In this document: piece by piece, positions 8,144-14,616 of the stretch | Layout: the number at the start of each line of letters is the position of its first letter | Numbering within the stretch: position 1 is the first letter of the stretch | From: Gp6-AA40 sp036742665 | GTDB taxonomy: Bacteria > Acidobacteriota > Vicinamibacteria > Vicinamibacterales > UBA2999 | Direction of reading: 5' to 3' | Assembly (NCBI GenBank): GCA_036742665.1 | Contig: DAINQP010000146.1 | Location: 1 to 15,915 of the forward strand | Length of the DNA: 15,915 bases | The notes under the pieces: model-generated | What the model was told of the DNA's origin: nothing | The model's database searches: none | What the model saw: the letters and a program-made list of their open reading frames with translations, nothing else | Position numbers and translations under genes: made by a program

Positions 8144-8199
8144 GGATCGTCGTCATTGAGATTAGGAGCAGGATCGTCGTCATTGAGATTAGGAGCAGG
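8144..8199 (+). repeat. Perfect 27-bp tandem duplication carrying the ribosome binding site
   Basis: Two identical 27-bp units lie at 8144-8170 and 8171-8197, with the first two bases of a third copy at 8198-8199. Each unit contains TTAGGAGCA, so the AGGAG Shine-Dalgarno sequence is present twice; the second copy is correctly spaced from the ATG at 8204. The preceding gap (8017-8143) shows only weak short inverted repeats, for example CGTCGA/TCGACG at 8076-8089 and GAGCG/CGCTC at 8054-8067, and no clear promoter. Confidence 0.95.
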
Positions 8200-8203
8200 C
8201 ACG

Positions 8204-8932
8204 ATGCCACATCGATGTGCCACCTGGTTTGTTCTTGTCGTGCTCCTTTGCGCGCCACTGACGGGCAGCATCGCGGCTGCGCAGGAACCACTGGCAATCG
8301 GATCCCAGGACGATAACGACGGCACCGATGTGCTCGGCGCGTTTGGCGATTCATTCAAGCTGCTCCTGATCGAGCACGCGTGGCGAATCGCGTTCCAGGA
8401 GAAGACGCGAGCCGAGCTGGGCGGAAAATTCTGGCTCGATTATCAGCGCTCCGTTCGCATGCCTCGGCAGTGGGGCGATACCGACGCGGGGTGGGTCAAC
8501 TACCTCGGACACCCGATTCATGGAGCCGGCGCCGGGTACATCTGGCTCGATCATGATCCCTCGGCGCCAGGGGAGTTCAGTCTGACTCGGCGCTACTGGA
8601 CGTCCCGCGTGCGGGCGATGGTGTTCGCCGGCGCCTACAGCCTGCAGTTCGAGATCGGGCCGCTCAGCGAAGCGTCGCTCGGCAACGTCGGCATGCGGCC
8701 CGAGACGACGGGCTGGGTCGATCACGTCATTACCCCCGTCGGTGCGTTCGGGCTCATCGTGGTTGAGGATGCCCTCGATCGCTATGTGGTGAGGTGGACG
8801 GAAGAACGAGTCCCAAATATCTTTCTGCGAATGCTGATTCGGCTTGCGGCCAATCCTGGCCGCACGCTGTCGAACAGCGCGAGCGGCCGTTCGCCGTGGC
8901 ATCGCGACGGACGACCGATCGCATGGCGCTAG
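8204..8932 (+). CDS. Secreted or outer-membrane protein of unknown function, acidobacterial-type family
   Basis: 242 residues from ATG 8204, chosen for AGGAG at 8191-8195 and for the signal peptide it gives (WFVLVVLLCAPLTGSIAAAQ, cut near residue 27). The body has repeated features I recall from unnamed Acidobacteria proteins: VNYLGHPIHGAGAGYIWLD (Gly102-His103-Pro104), IGPLSEASLGNVG, WVDHVITPVGAFG, VEDALDRYVVR and a C-terminal NPGRTLSN...PWHRD. The GHP motif in an aromatic context also recalls DUF3943-like outer-membrane proteins, but I cannot confirm a relation. No enzyme motif is visible. A second secreted-protein gene begins 19 bases downstream and is probably co-transcribed. Confidence 0.78.
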   Translation: MPHRCATWFVLVVLLCAPLTGSIAAAQEPLAIGSQDDNDGTDVLGAFGDSFKLLLIEHAWRIAFQEKTRAELGGKFWLDYQRSVRMPRQWGDTDAGWVNYLGHPIHGAGAGYIWLDHDPSAPGEFSLTRRYWTSRVRAMVFAGAYSLQFEIGPLSEASLGNVGMRPETTGWVDHVITPVGAFGLIVVEDALDRYVVRWTEERVPNIFLRMLIRLAANPGRTLSNSASGRSPWHRDGRPIAWR

Positions 8933-8951
8933 TCACTCTCCGAGGGATGTC

Positions 8952-9698
8952 ATGCGTTTGAGCATTTTCTTAACCGTTGTCGTTCTCGCGATCGTTGTTC
9001 AGGCGGGTGTAAACACCCGCCTTTACGTTTCCGCCCAACAACCGAACCCGCGGCAGCAGCCTGGCGCACCCATCACGATCTACGCGCCGGATCAGCACGA
9101 TCTCTACGATGGCCACTTCGTCATCTCGGCCAATCGCGTCCACATGGTTGGCAGTCTCAACGATCCTCCAGGTTGGAATCACATGGACAACGACGCGAAG
9201 ACCGTCAAGGCCGTGTCAGGCACGGCCGACATCGACGTCGATGAGATCAAGAACACTGGAAAGTTCGAAGCCCGTCTGAAGGTTCCCGAAGGCGATCTCG
9301 TGGTCGCCATCGATCGCTTCAACGAGTTCGCGCCGTGTCAGAACGGCGGCATCGTTGCGTATCTGCACGAGCACGGCACCGACTCAGGCTGCGGCGACAA
9401 CAACTGGCCCAAGACGTTTGTGTATCTCGCCGGATGGGGTTTCGGCCACGCGACGCTGAACGGCAAGCCGCTGTATCAGGATTATGAAATGCACTTCATG
9501 GTCACGCAGGGCACCCGCGATCGCAAGACGCTGAAGGTGAGCTATCCGTTGCCGACAAAGAAAGGACCGGCTGGTGAAGTGAACCCAGCCACGCAGCAGC
9601 TCGACTTCTACATCCGCAGTCCCAAGCAGGATCCACGCAACACGCCGAACCGCGAAGTGTTCGCGCACTTCTTTGCGATGGAAGTGACCTGGAAGTAA
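8952..9698 (+). CDS. Secreted protein of unknown function
   Basis: 248 residues from ATG 8952, with GAGGGA about 6 bases upstream. The N-terminus MRLSIFLTVVVLAIVV is a hydrophobic export signal with probable cleavage near VSAQQ (about residue 30). A perfect palindrome is embedded in the codons for about residues 17-24. The mature part is polar, probably beta-sheet, rich in His, Asp and Asn, with two cysteines (ACPCQ-like region near PCQNGG and SGCGDNN) that could form a disulfide. I recognise no family and no catalytic motif. It follows another secreted protein after an 18-base gap, so the two may form a small operon, and a hairpin follows 11 bases after the stop. Confidence 0.75.
   Translation: MRLSIFLTVVVLAIVVQAGVNTRLYVSAQQPNPRQQPGAPITIYAPDQHDLYDGHFVISANRVHMVGSLNDPPGWNHMDNDAKTVKAVSGTADIDVDEIKNTGKFEARLKVPEGDLVVAIDRFNEFAPCQNGGIVAYLHEHGTDSGCGDNNWPKTFVYLAGWGFGHATLNGKPLYQDYEMHFMVTQGTRDRKTLKVSYPLPTKKGPAGEVNPATQQLDFYIRSPKQDPRNTPNREVFAHFFAMEVTWK
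9001..9022 (+). repeat. Perfect 22-bp palindrome inside a signal-peptide coding sequence
   Basis: Arms AGGCGGGTGT (9001-9010) and ACACCCGCCT (9013-9022) are exact reverse complements around an AA loop. In frame, the element supplies most of the residues AGVNTRLY between the hydrophobic core and the expected signal peptidase site. It looks like a small dispersed palindrome placed in frame in a tolerant position. Confidence 0.9.
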
Positions 9699-9709
9699 GA
9701 CAGGTGGGT

Positions 9710-9749
9710 CTGCAGGCACCCCCAGTTTGGGAGGCAGGAGTGCCTGCAG
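9710..9749 (+). terminator. Hairpin downstream of the secreted-protein gene
   Basis: CTGCAGGCAC (9710-9719) pairs exactly with GTGCCTGCAG (9740-9749), and the loop contains a smaller CCC/GGG pair. It begins 12 bases after the stop codon at 9698. No T-tract follows, so it could be a weak terminator, an mRNA 3'-end stabiliser or a dispersed palindrome. The rest of the gap to 9913 is noticeably less GC-rich, with an A-rich run near 9841-9870, and probably holds the next promoter, though I see no convincing -35/-10 pair. Confidence 0.6.
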
Positions 9750-9912
9750 GACCTCACCCCGCGACTGGGCTTGCTCGATGCGAGGAAAGCAAGGGGGCCA
9801 GTCACCACTGGATGGTATGTGAGTGTTAGACGTTGGCCGCGGAAAAAAGGCTCACTCGTTTTATCAAAAAGTGATCAAAGAGATTTCTGCGCATGAGCGA
9901 CAATGCTGCGCC

Positions 9913-11394
9913 ATGCCCCGTACACCCAAACAGGTCATCTCGCGACGACGCGTTCTGCAGAGTGCCGGAGGCGTCTTCGCCGTCGCGGGTCTTCCCGCTT
10001 CCGGACACTCAACGGTCGCAGCGCAGGAATCACACGCCGCTTCAACTGATCTGACAGGACGTGTTGCGCGCTACATGGCATCGGCACGTGATCGCGCGCT
10101 GTCGCCTGCGGTCGCGCGCGAGACGAAGCATCGCATTCTCGACACGATTGCCGCGATGGTCTCGGGCGCACGTCTCAAGCCGGGAGAGGTCGCGATCCGG
10201 TTCGCGCGCGCACAAGGCGGCATATCAGAGGCGACGGTGCTGACGACCGCGATCAGAACGTCGGCCGTGAATGCGGCGCTGGTCAACGGGATGTTCGCGC
10301 ATGCGGACGAGACCGACGACTTCGAACCCGTCACCAAGGCTCACCCCGGTTGCGCCGTCGTGCCTGCGGCGCTGGCGATGGGCGAACGGACGAAGGGCTC
10401 CGGCCCGGATCTGATTCGTGCCGTCGCACTCGGCTACGACCTGTGCTGCCGCTGGCTGATGGCGCTTGGCCCCAACCACGTACGGGCCACGCATCGCAGT
10501 GCGGAAGGCGTGAGCGCAACCGTCGGCGCGGCCGCGGCGGCGGCGTCGATGGCGCGTCTCGATGAACAGGGGATGCGCTACGCGTTGTCGTACGCCATCC
10601 AGCAGGTCTCGGGCGTATGGAGCTGGGAGCGCGACGTCGAACATGTCGAGAAGGCGTTCGACTTCGCCGGCATGGGCGCGCGCAACGGCGTGACCGCGGC
10701 GTTGATGGTGCAGCTTGGCTTCACCGGCGTCGCGGACGTGCTCGAAGGCGAGCACAACGCGCTCGAGGCACACTCGCGCGAGGGGAAGCCCGAAGAAATG
10801 GCGCGCGATCTCGGCTCGCGCTACTTCGTCACCGAAACGGCAATCAAGACCTTCTCGGTTGGCTATCCGATTCAGGCGGCACTCGACGCGTTCATCTCCT
10901 TGCGCCGCGAGCATTCGCTGACGCCGGCCAGCGTCGATCACATCGTCGCGACGCTGCCCGAGGATGGCGCGCGCATCGTGGACAACCGCTCAATGCCCGA
11001 TGTCAACCTGCAATATCTAATCGCGGTGGCGCTCGTAGATGGTACCGTATCGTTCGAGGCGAGCCACTCGTACGAGCGGATGAAAGATCCACAGGTGCTC
11101 GACGCGAAGCGCCGTGTAGAACTGGTCGCCGACCGCGCGTTGATGGATCCGGCGGCGCCGCGCAGTGCACGCGTCGAGGTGCGGCTGCGCGACGGACGGA
11201 CAGTGAGCCGTTTCACACGCCACGCGCCGGGGACCAAGGAGAATCCGCTCGACGCAGCAGGCGTCAACGCCAAGGCGAGGAGCCTGATCGAGCCCGTGCT
11301 CGGCGCGCGCCGTAGCGCAGGGGTGATCGAGCGCGTTCACGGACTCGAAGCTGTCGGCGATGTGCGCGACCTGATGGCGTTATTGCGAACGTAA
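9913..11394 (+). CDS. MmgE/PrpD family protein with a Tat export signal
   Basis: 493 residues from ATG 9913; an in-frame extension to 9823 would bury the signal sequence. The N-terminus is a twin-arginine signal: Ser10-Arg11-Arg12-Arg13-Val14-Leu15-Gln16, then a hydrophobic stretch and VAAQ near 35-38. The mature part (about 45-493) is a full-length MmgE/PrpD protein with the family motifs NGMFAHADETDDF (about 125-137), AHPGCAVVPAALAMGE (about 143-158) and DVNLQYLIAVAL in the second half. Known members are cytoplasmic 2-methylcitrate dehydratase and cis-aconitate decarboxylase; many others are uncharacterised. No prpB, prpC or other methylcitrate gene lies nearby, so a propionate role is not supported. 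Export of this fold is unusual. No Shine-Dalgarno sequence is evident before the start. Confidence 0.88.
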   Translation: MPRTPKQVISRRRVLQSAGGVFAVAGLPASGHSTVAAQESHAASTDLTGRVARYMASARDRALSPAVARETKHRILDTIAAMVSGARLKPGEVAIRFARAQGGISEATVLTTAIRTSAVNAALVNGMFAHADETDDFEPVTKAHPGCAVVPAALAMGERTKGSGPDLIRAVALGYDLCCRWLMALGPNHVRATHRSAEGVSATVGAAAAAASMARLDEQGMRYALSYAIQQVSGVWSWERDVEHVEKAFDFAGMGARNGVTAALMVQLGFTGVADVLEGEHNALEAHSREGKPEEMARDLGSRYFVTETAIKTFSVGYPIQAALDAFISLRREHSLTPASVDHIVATLPEDGARIVDNRSMPDVNLQYLIAVALVDGTVSFEASHSYERMKDPQVLDAKRRVELVADRALMDPAAPRSARVEVRLRDGRTVSRFTRHAPGTKENPLDAAGVNAKARSLIEPVLGARRSAGVIERVHGLEAVGDVRDLMALLRT

Positions 11395-11412
11395 GTCCGC
11401 CTAAAGGCGGAC
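11395..11412. terminator. Hairpin between convergent genes
   Basis: GTCCGCCT (11395-11402) and AGGCGGAC (11405-11412) are exact reverse complements around AA. The element starts at the base after the plus-strand stop and lies 7 bases beyond the end of the minus-strand gene, so it could end both transcripts. There is no clear T-run on either side. It has the same AA-loop design as the palindrome at 9001-9022. Confidence 0.6.
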
Positions 11413-11419
11413 ACTACGG

Positions 11420-13276
11420 CTATTTTCCATCCACCGAGAACGCCAACAGCACGTTGCCCGGGATACCGTTCTGCACGTAACCCGAATTCACGAACAGCAT
11501 CCCGCCGCTGATCGCCGGCCCGCCGACGTTGAGCGATCCGCCACGCCCGGTGACGCCGTTGATCGTGTCGTAGGTCTTCACCGTATCGAAGTCCCAGACA
11601 ATCTTCCCGTCCGCCGCAGCGAACGCACGGATATGGCCATCGACCGATCCGGAAAACGCGACGCCGGGCATCGCGCTCACTGCGGCCGACTGCGCCGGAC
11701 TGCACCGCTCGCGGCCGCTACACGCTGCAGGCGGTGGCGTGTGCCACACGCGCTGCCCCGAATCGAGCCGCAGTGCGAACATGCCGCCGCCGGTGCTCGG
11801 ATCGGGCACCGTGGCCTGGCTGTTCGGCACCGGGAACCGCGCAATATCCGACAGCGCCACGTACATGGTCGATTGATCAGCGGCCGATCCCCACTGCACG
11901 CCGCCGTTGATTCCGCCCTTGCCGACCCGCTCCTGCCAAATCAACTCGCCGTTGCGATCCGGATCGAGGGCGTGGACCACACCGGACTTCTGACCGGCAA
12001 CGAGCGCGCGGCGACCATTTGGCAGACGTACGAGGATCGGCGGCGAGGCGAAGTCGAAGTCGGGCGCCTCGCGGTTCGTGCAATTGATCTGATCGGGCAA
12101 TCGGCACGAGGTGTTCCAGTCGTCGGCCGACGTCATCTGCTTCGACCACAGCACGTGACCGTCGCGCAGATCGAAGGCCATGAAGGCATCGCTGTGACGC
12201 GAGGCTGGACCGCTGTAATTGTTGCCGGTGGTGACGTAGACCGCGTTGCGCTCCGTGTCGATCGCCGGGCTGCTCCAGATCGGCACGCCGGAAGGGCCCC
12301 ACAGCTGTGTGCCCACTTTGTTTTTGGTCGTCGGCCTGGGCGCGTCGATGGTGTACGTCTTCCACAGCTGTCTACCGTCGGCGGCATCGAGCGCGACGAG
12401 ACTGCCGCGGAACTTGCAGCATTCGTAGTCGGCCACGGCCCCTGCGGTTTCCTCACCGGACGCGACGCCGACATACAGTCGGCCGTTGTGGAACGTCGGC
12501 GATCCGGTGACCCGCGCAAACGGGAATTCATCGATCCGCCGCTTCCACAGCAGTTCGCCCGATCCTGCATCCACGGCGTACACGTTTCCGGATCGATCGC
12601 CGATGAATGCCGCGAGCCGTTGTCCCGCTCGCGTGTCGATGCGCCCGATGCCGACTGCAGCGCGCACGGCGGCCTGCGCCTGGAACATCCACCGCACGCA
12701 CCCAGTCGCCGCGTCGAGTGCGTAAACCGCCCCGCTCTGCGTGCCGGCGAAGACGCGTCCACCAGCAACCGTCGGCTGCGCGTCCACGCTCAACTCACCG
12801 GGGAATGCGAACGCCCATTTCACACGGAGACGCGGCACATCGGCAGCAGTCAATCCCGCCATCGCCGCGTCCTGATATCGCGTGTTCGATGTGTTCACGC
12901 CCCATGCGCTCCAGCGTGGACCGGTGAGCGGGTTGAACTCGCCGCCGGCCTTGCACATTATTTGTGGAGATGGCGTCGTGCTCAACGCCTCAGCGAATGA
13001 TTTTCCAGTGACGAACTCTGCGATCGCGCGCCGCTCCACTCCCGTGCGCCCGGCAGCCATCGAGAGCATCGGCCCGTTCTCCATCGCCGTGAGCACTCGC
13101 TCCGGCGTCATCGCGCGCAGCGCGTCGCGATTCGGCGCGCGCTCGGTGCCTGCTTCATGACACGACGCGCACAGCTGTTTATACAGTGTCGGGCCGTCAT
13201 CGGCAGCGGCCGCCACCGAGCAGAGAACGAATACGAGGGAGGACAGCGGAACGATCACCTGAGAGCGGAGTCGCAT
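11420..13276 (-). CDS. Cytochrome c-PQQ dehydrogenase, polyvinyl-alcohol-dehydrogenase type
   Basis: 618 residues, with AGGAGGGG just upstream of the ATG at 13276. A signal peptide (about 1-25) leads into a class I cytochrome c domain with Cys36-Ala-Ser-Cys39-His40 and a probable axial Met70 or Met73 (GPMLSM). From about 115 to the end is a PQQ-type beta-propeller with repeated blade motifs (GAVYALDAATG, GNVYAVDAGSGELLWK, GSLVALDAADGRQLWK). Adjacent Cys286-Cys287 (YECCKFRG) correspond in type to the vicinal disulfide beside PQQ in quinoprotein alcohol dehydrogenases. The order cytochrome then propeller and the overall length match polyvinyl-alcohol dehydrogenase (cytochrome). It would oxidise an alcohol in the periplasm and pass electrons to its own heme. 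The actual substrate cannot be told from the sequence. Confidence 0.88.
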   Translation of the reverse strand: MRLRSQVIVPLSSLVFVLCSVAAAADDGPTLYKQLCASCHEAGTERAPNRDALRAMTPERVLTAMENGPMLSMAAGRTGVERRAIAEFVTGKSFAEALSTTPSPQIMCKAGGEFNPLTGPRWSAWGVNTSNTRYQDAAMAGLTAADVPRLRVKWAFAFPGELSVDAQPTVAGGRVFAGTQSGAVYALDAATGCVRWMFQAQAAVRAAVGIGRIDTRAGQRLAAFIGDRSGNVYAVDAGSGELLWKRRIDEFPFARVTGSPTFHNGRLYVGVASGEETAGAVADYECCKFRGSLVALDAADGRQLWKTYTIDAPRPTTKNKVGTQLWGPSGVPIWSSPAIDTERNAVYVTTGNNYSGPASRHSDAFMAFDLRDGHVLWSKQMTSADDWNTSCRLPDQINCTNREAPDFDFASPPILVRLPNGRRALVAGQKSGVVHALDPDRNGELIWQERVGKGGINGGVQWGSAADQSTMYVALSDIARFPVPNSQATVPDPSTGGGMFALRLDSGQRVWHTPPPAACSGRERCSPAQSAAVSAMPGVAFSGSVDGHIRAFAAADGKIVWDFDTVKTYDTINGVTGRGGSLNVGGPAISGGMLFVNSGYVQNGIPGNVLLAFSVDGK

Positions 13277-13302
13277 GGGCCCCTCCTGTGGGAGTCGGGC
13301 GA

Positions 13303-13308
13303 ATTATA
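13303..13308 (-). promoter_or_regulatory. Probable -10 element for the PQQ dehydrogenase gene
   Basis: The minus strand reads TATAAT, a perfect -10 consensus in GC-rich surroundings, 26 bases before the start codon and upstream of its ribosome binding site. No good -35 is visible at 16-18 bases. The divergent gene at 13345 has TAGAAT at 13333-13338, too close to its start for a normal leader, so its promoter is unclear. Confidence 0.5.
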
Positions 13309-13344
13309 GGCGCCTCCGCCAGAGATCGCCGTAGAATCGCGCGC

Positions 13345-14187
13345 ATGATCCCGCGGTGTGTGGGGGCGATCGTTCTGATAGCAGCGACTGCGCTGGCTCA
13401 CCCGCTATCAGCGCAGTGGCCGGCCTTTCCAACGCCGAACGTCCCAAAGGCCGCGGACGGCAAACCGAATCTGCTGGCACCGTCGCCGCGCACCGCGGAT
13501 GGCAAGCCCGATCTTTCCGGCATCTGGGAAAACCCCGGCTGGCGGAATCTCGGTAACGGTGTCAGCGGCACCGGTGGCTCACCTGGCACGCCGGCGGTGC
13601 TACCGCGAGGCCCGGGACTCTTCTTCGACATCGGATCAGGTGTACCCGGTGGTCTGCCATTTCAGACATCGGCCGCGGCACTCAAGAAGCGGCGCATGGC
13701 CGACAACATGAAAGACAACCCGGACGCGCATTGCCTGCCTATGGGCAACATGCAGCTGCACACCCACCCACAGCCGCGGAAGATTATTCAGACACCCGAT
13801 GTCATCGTGATCCTCTACGAAGGCAACGGCGGTATCAGGCAGCTGTTCACCGACGGTCGGCCGCTTCCCGCCAACGATCCGCAGCCATGGTGGTTTGGCT
13901 ATTCAGCCGGACGCTGGGAAGGCGACACGCTCGTTGTGAAATCGAGCGGATTCCGGGATGGCGGCTGGCTCGACGTCAATGGGAGTCCTCTGACCGATGC
14001 GGCGACCGTGACCGAGCGCTTCACGCGCCCGAACTTTGGCAACCTGACGATTGAGATAACAGTGGATGATCCCAAGGCATATACGCGCCCGTGGACGGTC
14101 ACCATCGATCAGCAGATCATGCTCGACACGGAACTGATCGAGTTCATCTGCCTGGAGAACGAGCTGTCAACGAAGCACTTCCGGTAA
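13345..14187 (+). CDS. Secreted protein of unknown function, acidobacterial-type family
   Basis: 280 residues from ATG 13345; an in-frame extension to 13186 would overlap the divergent gene. The signal peptide is MIPRCVGAIVLIAATALAHP with cleavage near SAQ (about residue 23). The mature protein contains ADGKPDLSGIWENPGW, then PDAHCLPMGNMQLH, VIVILYEGNGGIRQLFTDGR, WWFGYSAGRWEGDTLVV, TERFTRPNFGNLTIEITVDDP and KAYTRPWTV. I recall this series from a large unnamed family, often present in many copies in Acidobacteriota genomes, with no experimentally proven function that I know of. It is predicted to be periplasmic and beta-rich, with no catalytic motif I can identify. It is divergent from the PQQ dehydrogenase, with only 68 bases between the starts. 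Confidence 0.8.
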   Translation: MIPRCVGAIVLIAATALAHPLSAQWPAFPTPNVPKAADGKPNLLAPSPRTADGKPDLSGIWENPGWRNLGNGVSGTGGSPGTPAVLPRGPGLFFDIGSGVPGGLPFQTSAAALKKRRMADNMKDNPDAHCLPMGNMQLHTHPQPRKIIQTPDVIVILYEGNGGIRQLFTDGRPLPANDPQPWWFGYSAGRWEGDTLVVKSSGFRDGGWLDVNGSPLTDAATVTERFTRPNFGNLTIEITVDDPKAYTRPWTVTIDQQIMLDTELIEFICLENELSTKHFR

Positions 14188-14231
14188 TGCCCAATGCCCA
14201 ATGCCCAATGCCCAATGCGCAATGCCCAATG
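14186..14231 (+). repeat. Heptamer tandem array (AATGCCC), six units
   Basis: Units of AATGCCC run in perfect 7-base phase at 14186-14192, 14193-14199, 14200-14206, 14207-14213, 14214-14220 (variant AATGCGC) and 14221-14227, followed by a partial AATG. The first unit shares its AA with the TAA stop of the preceding gene (14185-14187). The heptamer is out of phase with codons, and I see no reading frame using it credibly. Confidence 0.97.
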
Positions 14232-14259
14232 GCTACGCAATCGATTGGCGTTGTGCCGT

Positions 14260-14287
14260 GAGCATTCTGCATTGAGCCTTGGGCATT
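14260..14287 (-). repeat. Degenerate inverted heptamer array (GGGCATT on the plus strand)
   Basis: Four phased 7-base units, GAGCATT, CTGCATT, GAGCCTT and GGGCATT, are the reverse complement type of the AATGCCC array 29 bases upstream. Together the two arrays form an imperfect long inverted repeat, so the transcript could fold into an extended hairpin past the stop of the gene at 13345. Confidence 0.8.
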
Positions 14288-14299
14288 CCGTACAAAAGC

Positions 14300-14324
14300 A
14301 GGGGCGGCCGCACGCGCCGCCCCT
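14300..14324 (+). repeat. GC-rich palindrome
   Basis: AGGGGCGGC (14300-14308) and GCCGCCCCT (14316-14324) are exact reverse complements around a 7-base loop. It looks like a dispersed palindromic element; a terminator role for the upstream gene is possible but no T-run follows. Confidence 0.8.
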
Positions 14325-14337
14325 ACAAGGGTACCTG

Positions 14338-14360
14338 AGACGGACTAGCGTGGTCCGTCT
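14338..14360 (+). repeat. 8-bp-stem hairpin
   Basis: AGACGGAC (14338-14345) pairs exactly with GTCCGTCT (14353-14360) around TAGCGTG. It is the second of three hairpins in this gap, and its purpose is unknown. Confidence 0.75.
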
Positions 14361-14432
14361 CTCCGAAGGCAACGTCCGCTTTCACCAAACTTGTCAGAGC
14401 ACGGTGTCGGCGGTTGCTCGTCTATGAGCATG

Positions 14433-14457
14433 AGGCGTGCCTCGTCCACGCACGCCT
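14433..14457 (+). repeat. 8-bp-stem hairpin
   Basis: AGGCGTGC (14433-14440) pairs exactly with GCACGCCT (14450-14457) around a 9-base loop. It is the third hairpin in the gap and lies 160 bases before the permease start. Confidence 0.75.
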
Positions 14458-14616
14458 AAATGTCGTGAAACAGGCGCGATCTGTGACGTGCGCTCTCGCC
14501 GCTCGAGATTAATCCGTACTGTTGAATTCCTTAAATCCGACAAACCGGATTGGCCGTCGGGAATTGGGAGTTGCATTCAGAAGGTCCAGACATAAGAATT
14601 TTCGTTTCGGCGCCCT

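Larger units (their letters stand above)
14188..14616. other. 429-base non-coding gap rich in repeats
   Basis: No credible gene is present. The left half holds the heptamer arrays and three hairpins listed separately. The right part (about 14458-14616) is less GC-rich, with a short AATCCG/CGGATT inverted repeat (14534-14545), and probably contains the promoter of the permease gene; I cannot identify a convincing -35/-10 pair. Confidence 0.7.

Noticed and set aside
8144..8199. Possible CRISPR array
   Set aside because: The two 27-bp units are directly adjacent with no spacer, so this is a simple tandem duplication.
9823..9912. Upstream extension of the MmgE/PrpD gene
   Set aside because: It would place about 30 polar residues before the twin-arginine signal and has no ribosome binding site; the ATG at 9913 gives a standard Tat signal.
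11633..13000. 455-codon open frame on the plus strand
   Set aside because: It is the reverse of the cytochrome-PQQ dehydrogenase gene; the minus-strand protein has CxxCH and propeller repeats while this one has no recognisable feature.
13186..13344. In-frame extension of the secreted protein at 13345
   Set aside because: It overlaps the start of the divergent dehydrogenase gene and would hide an obvious signal peptide that begins at 13345.
14186..14231. Possible iteron-type replication origin
   Set aside because: Seven-base units are too short, they lie just after a gene stop, and no replication initiator gene or AT-rich melting region is nearby.
14194..14427. 77-codon frame over the heptamer array
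   Set aside because: Its N-terminus is only the translated repeat, the rest runs through hairpins, and there is no ribosome binding site.
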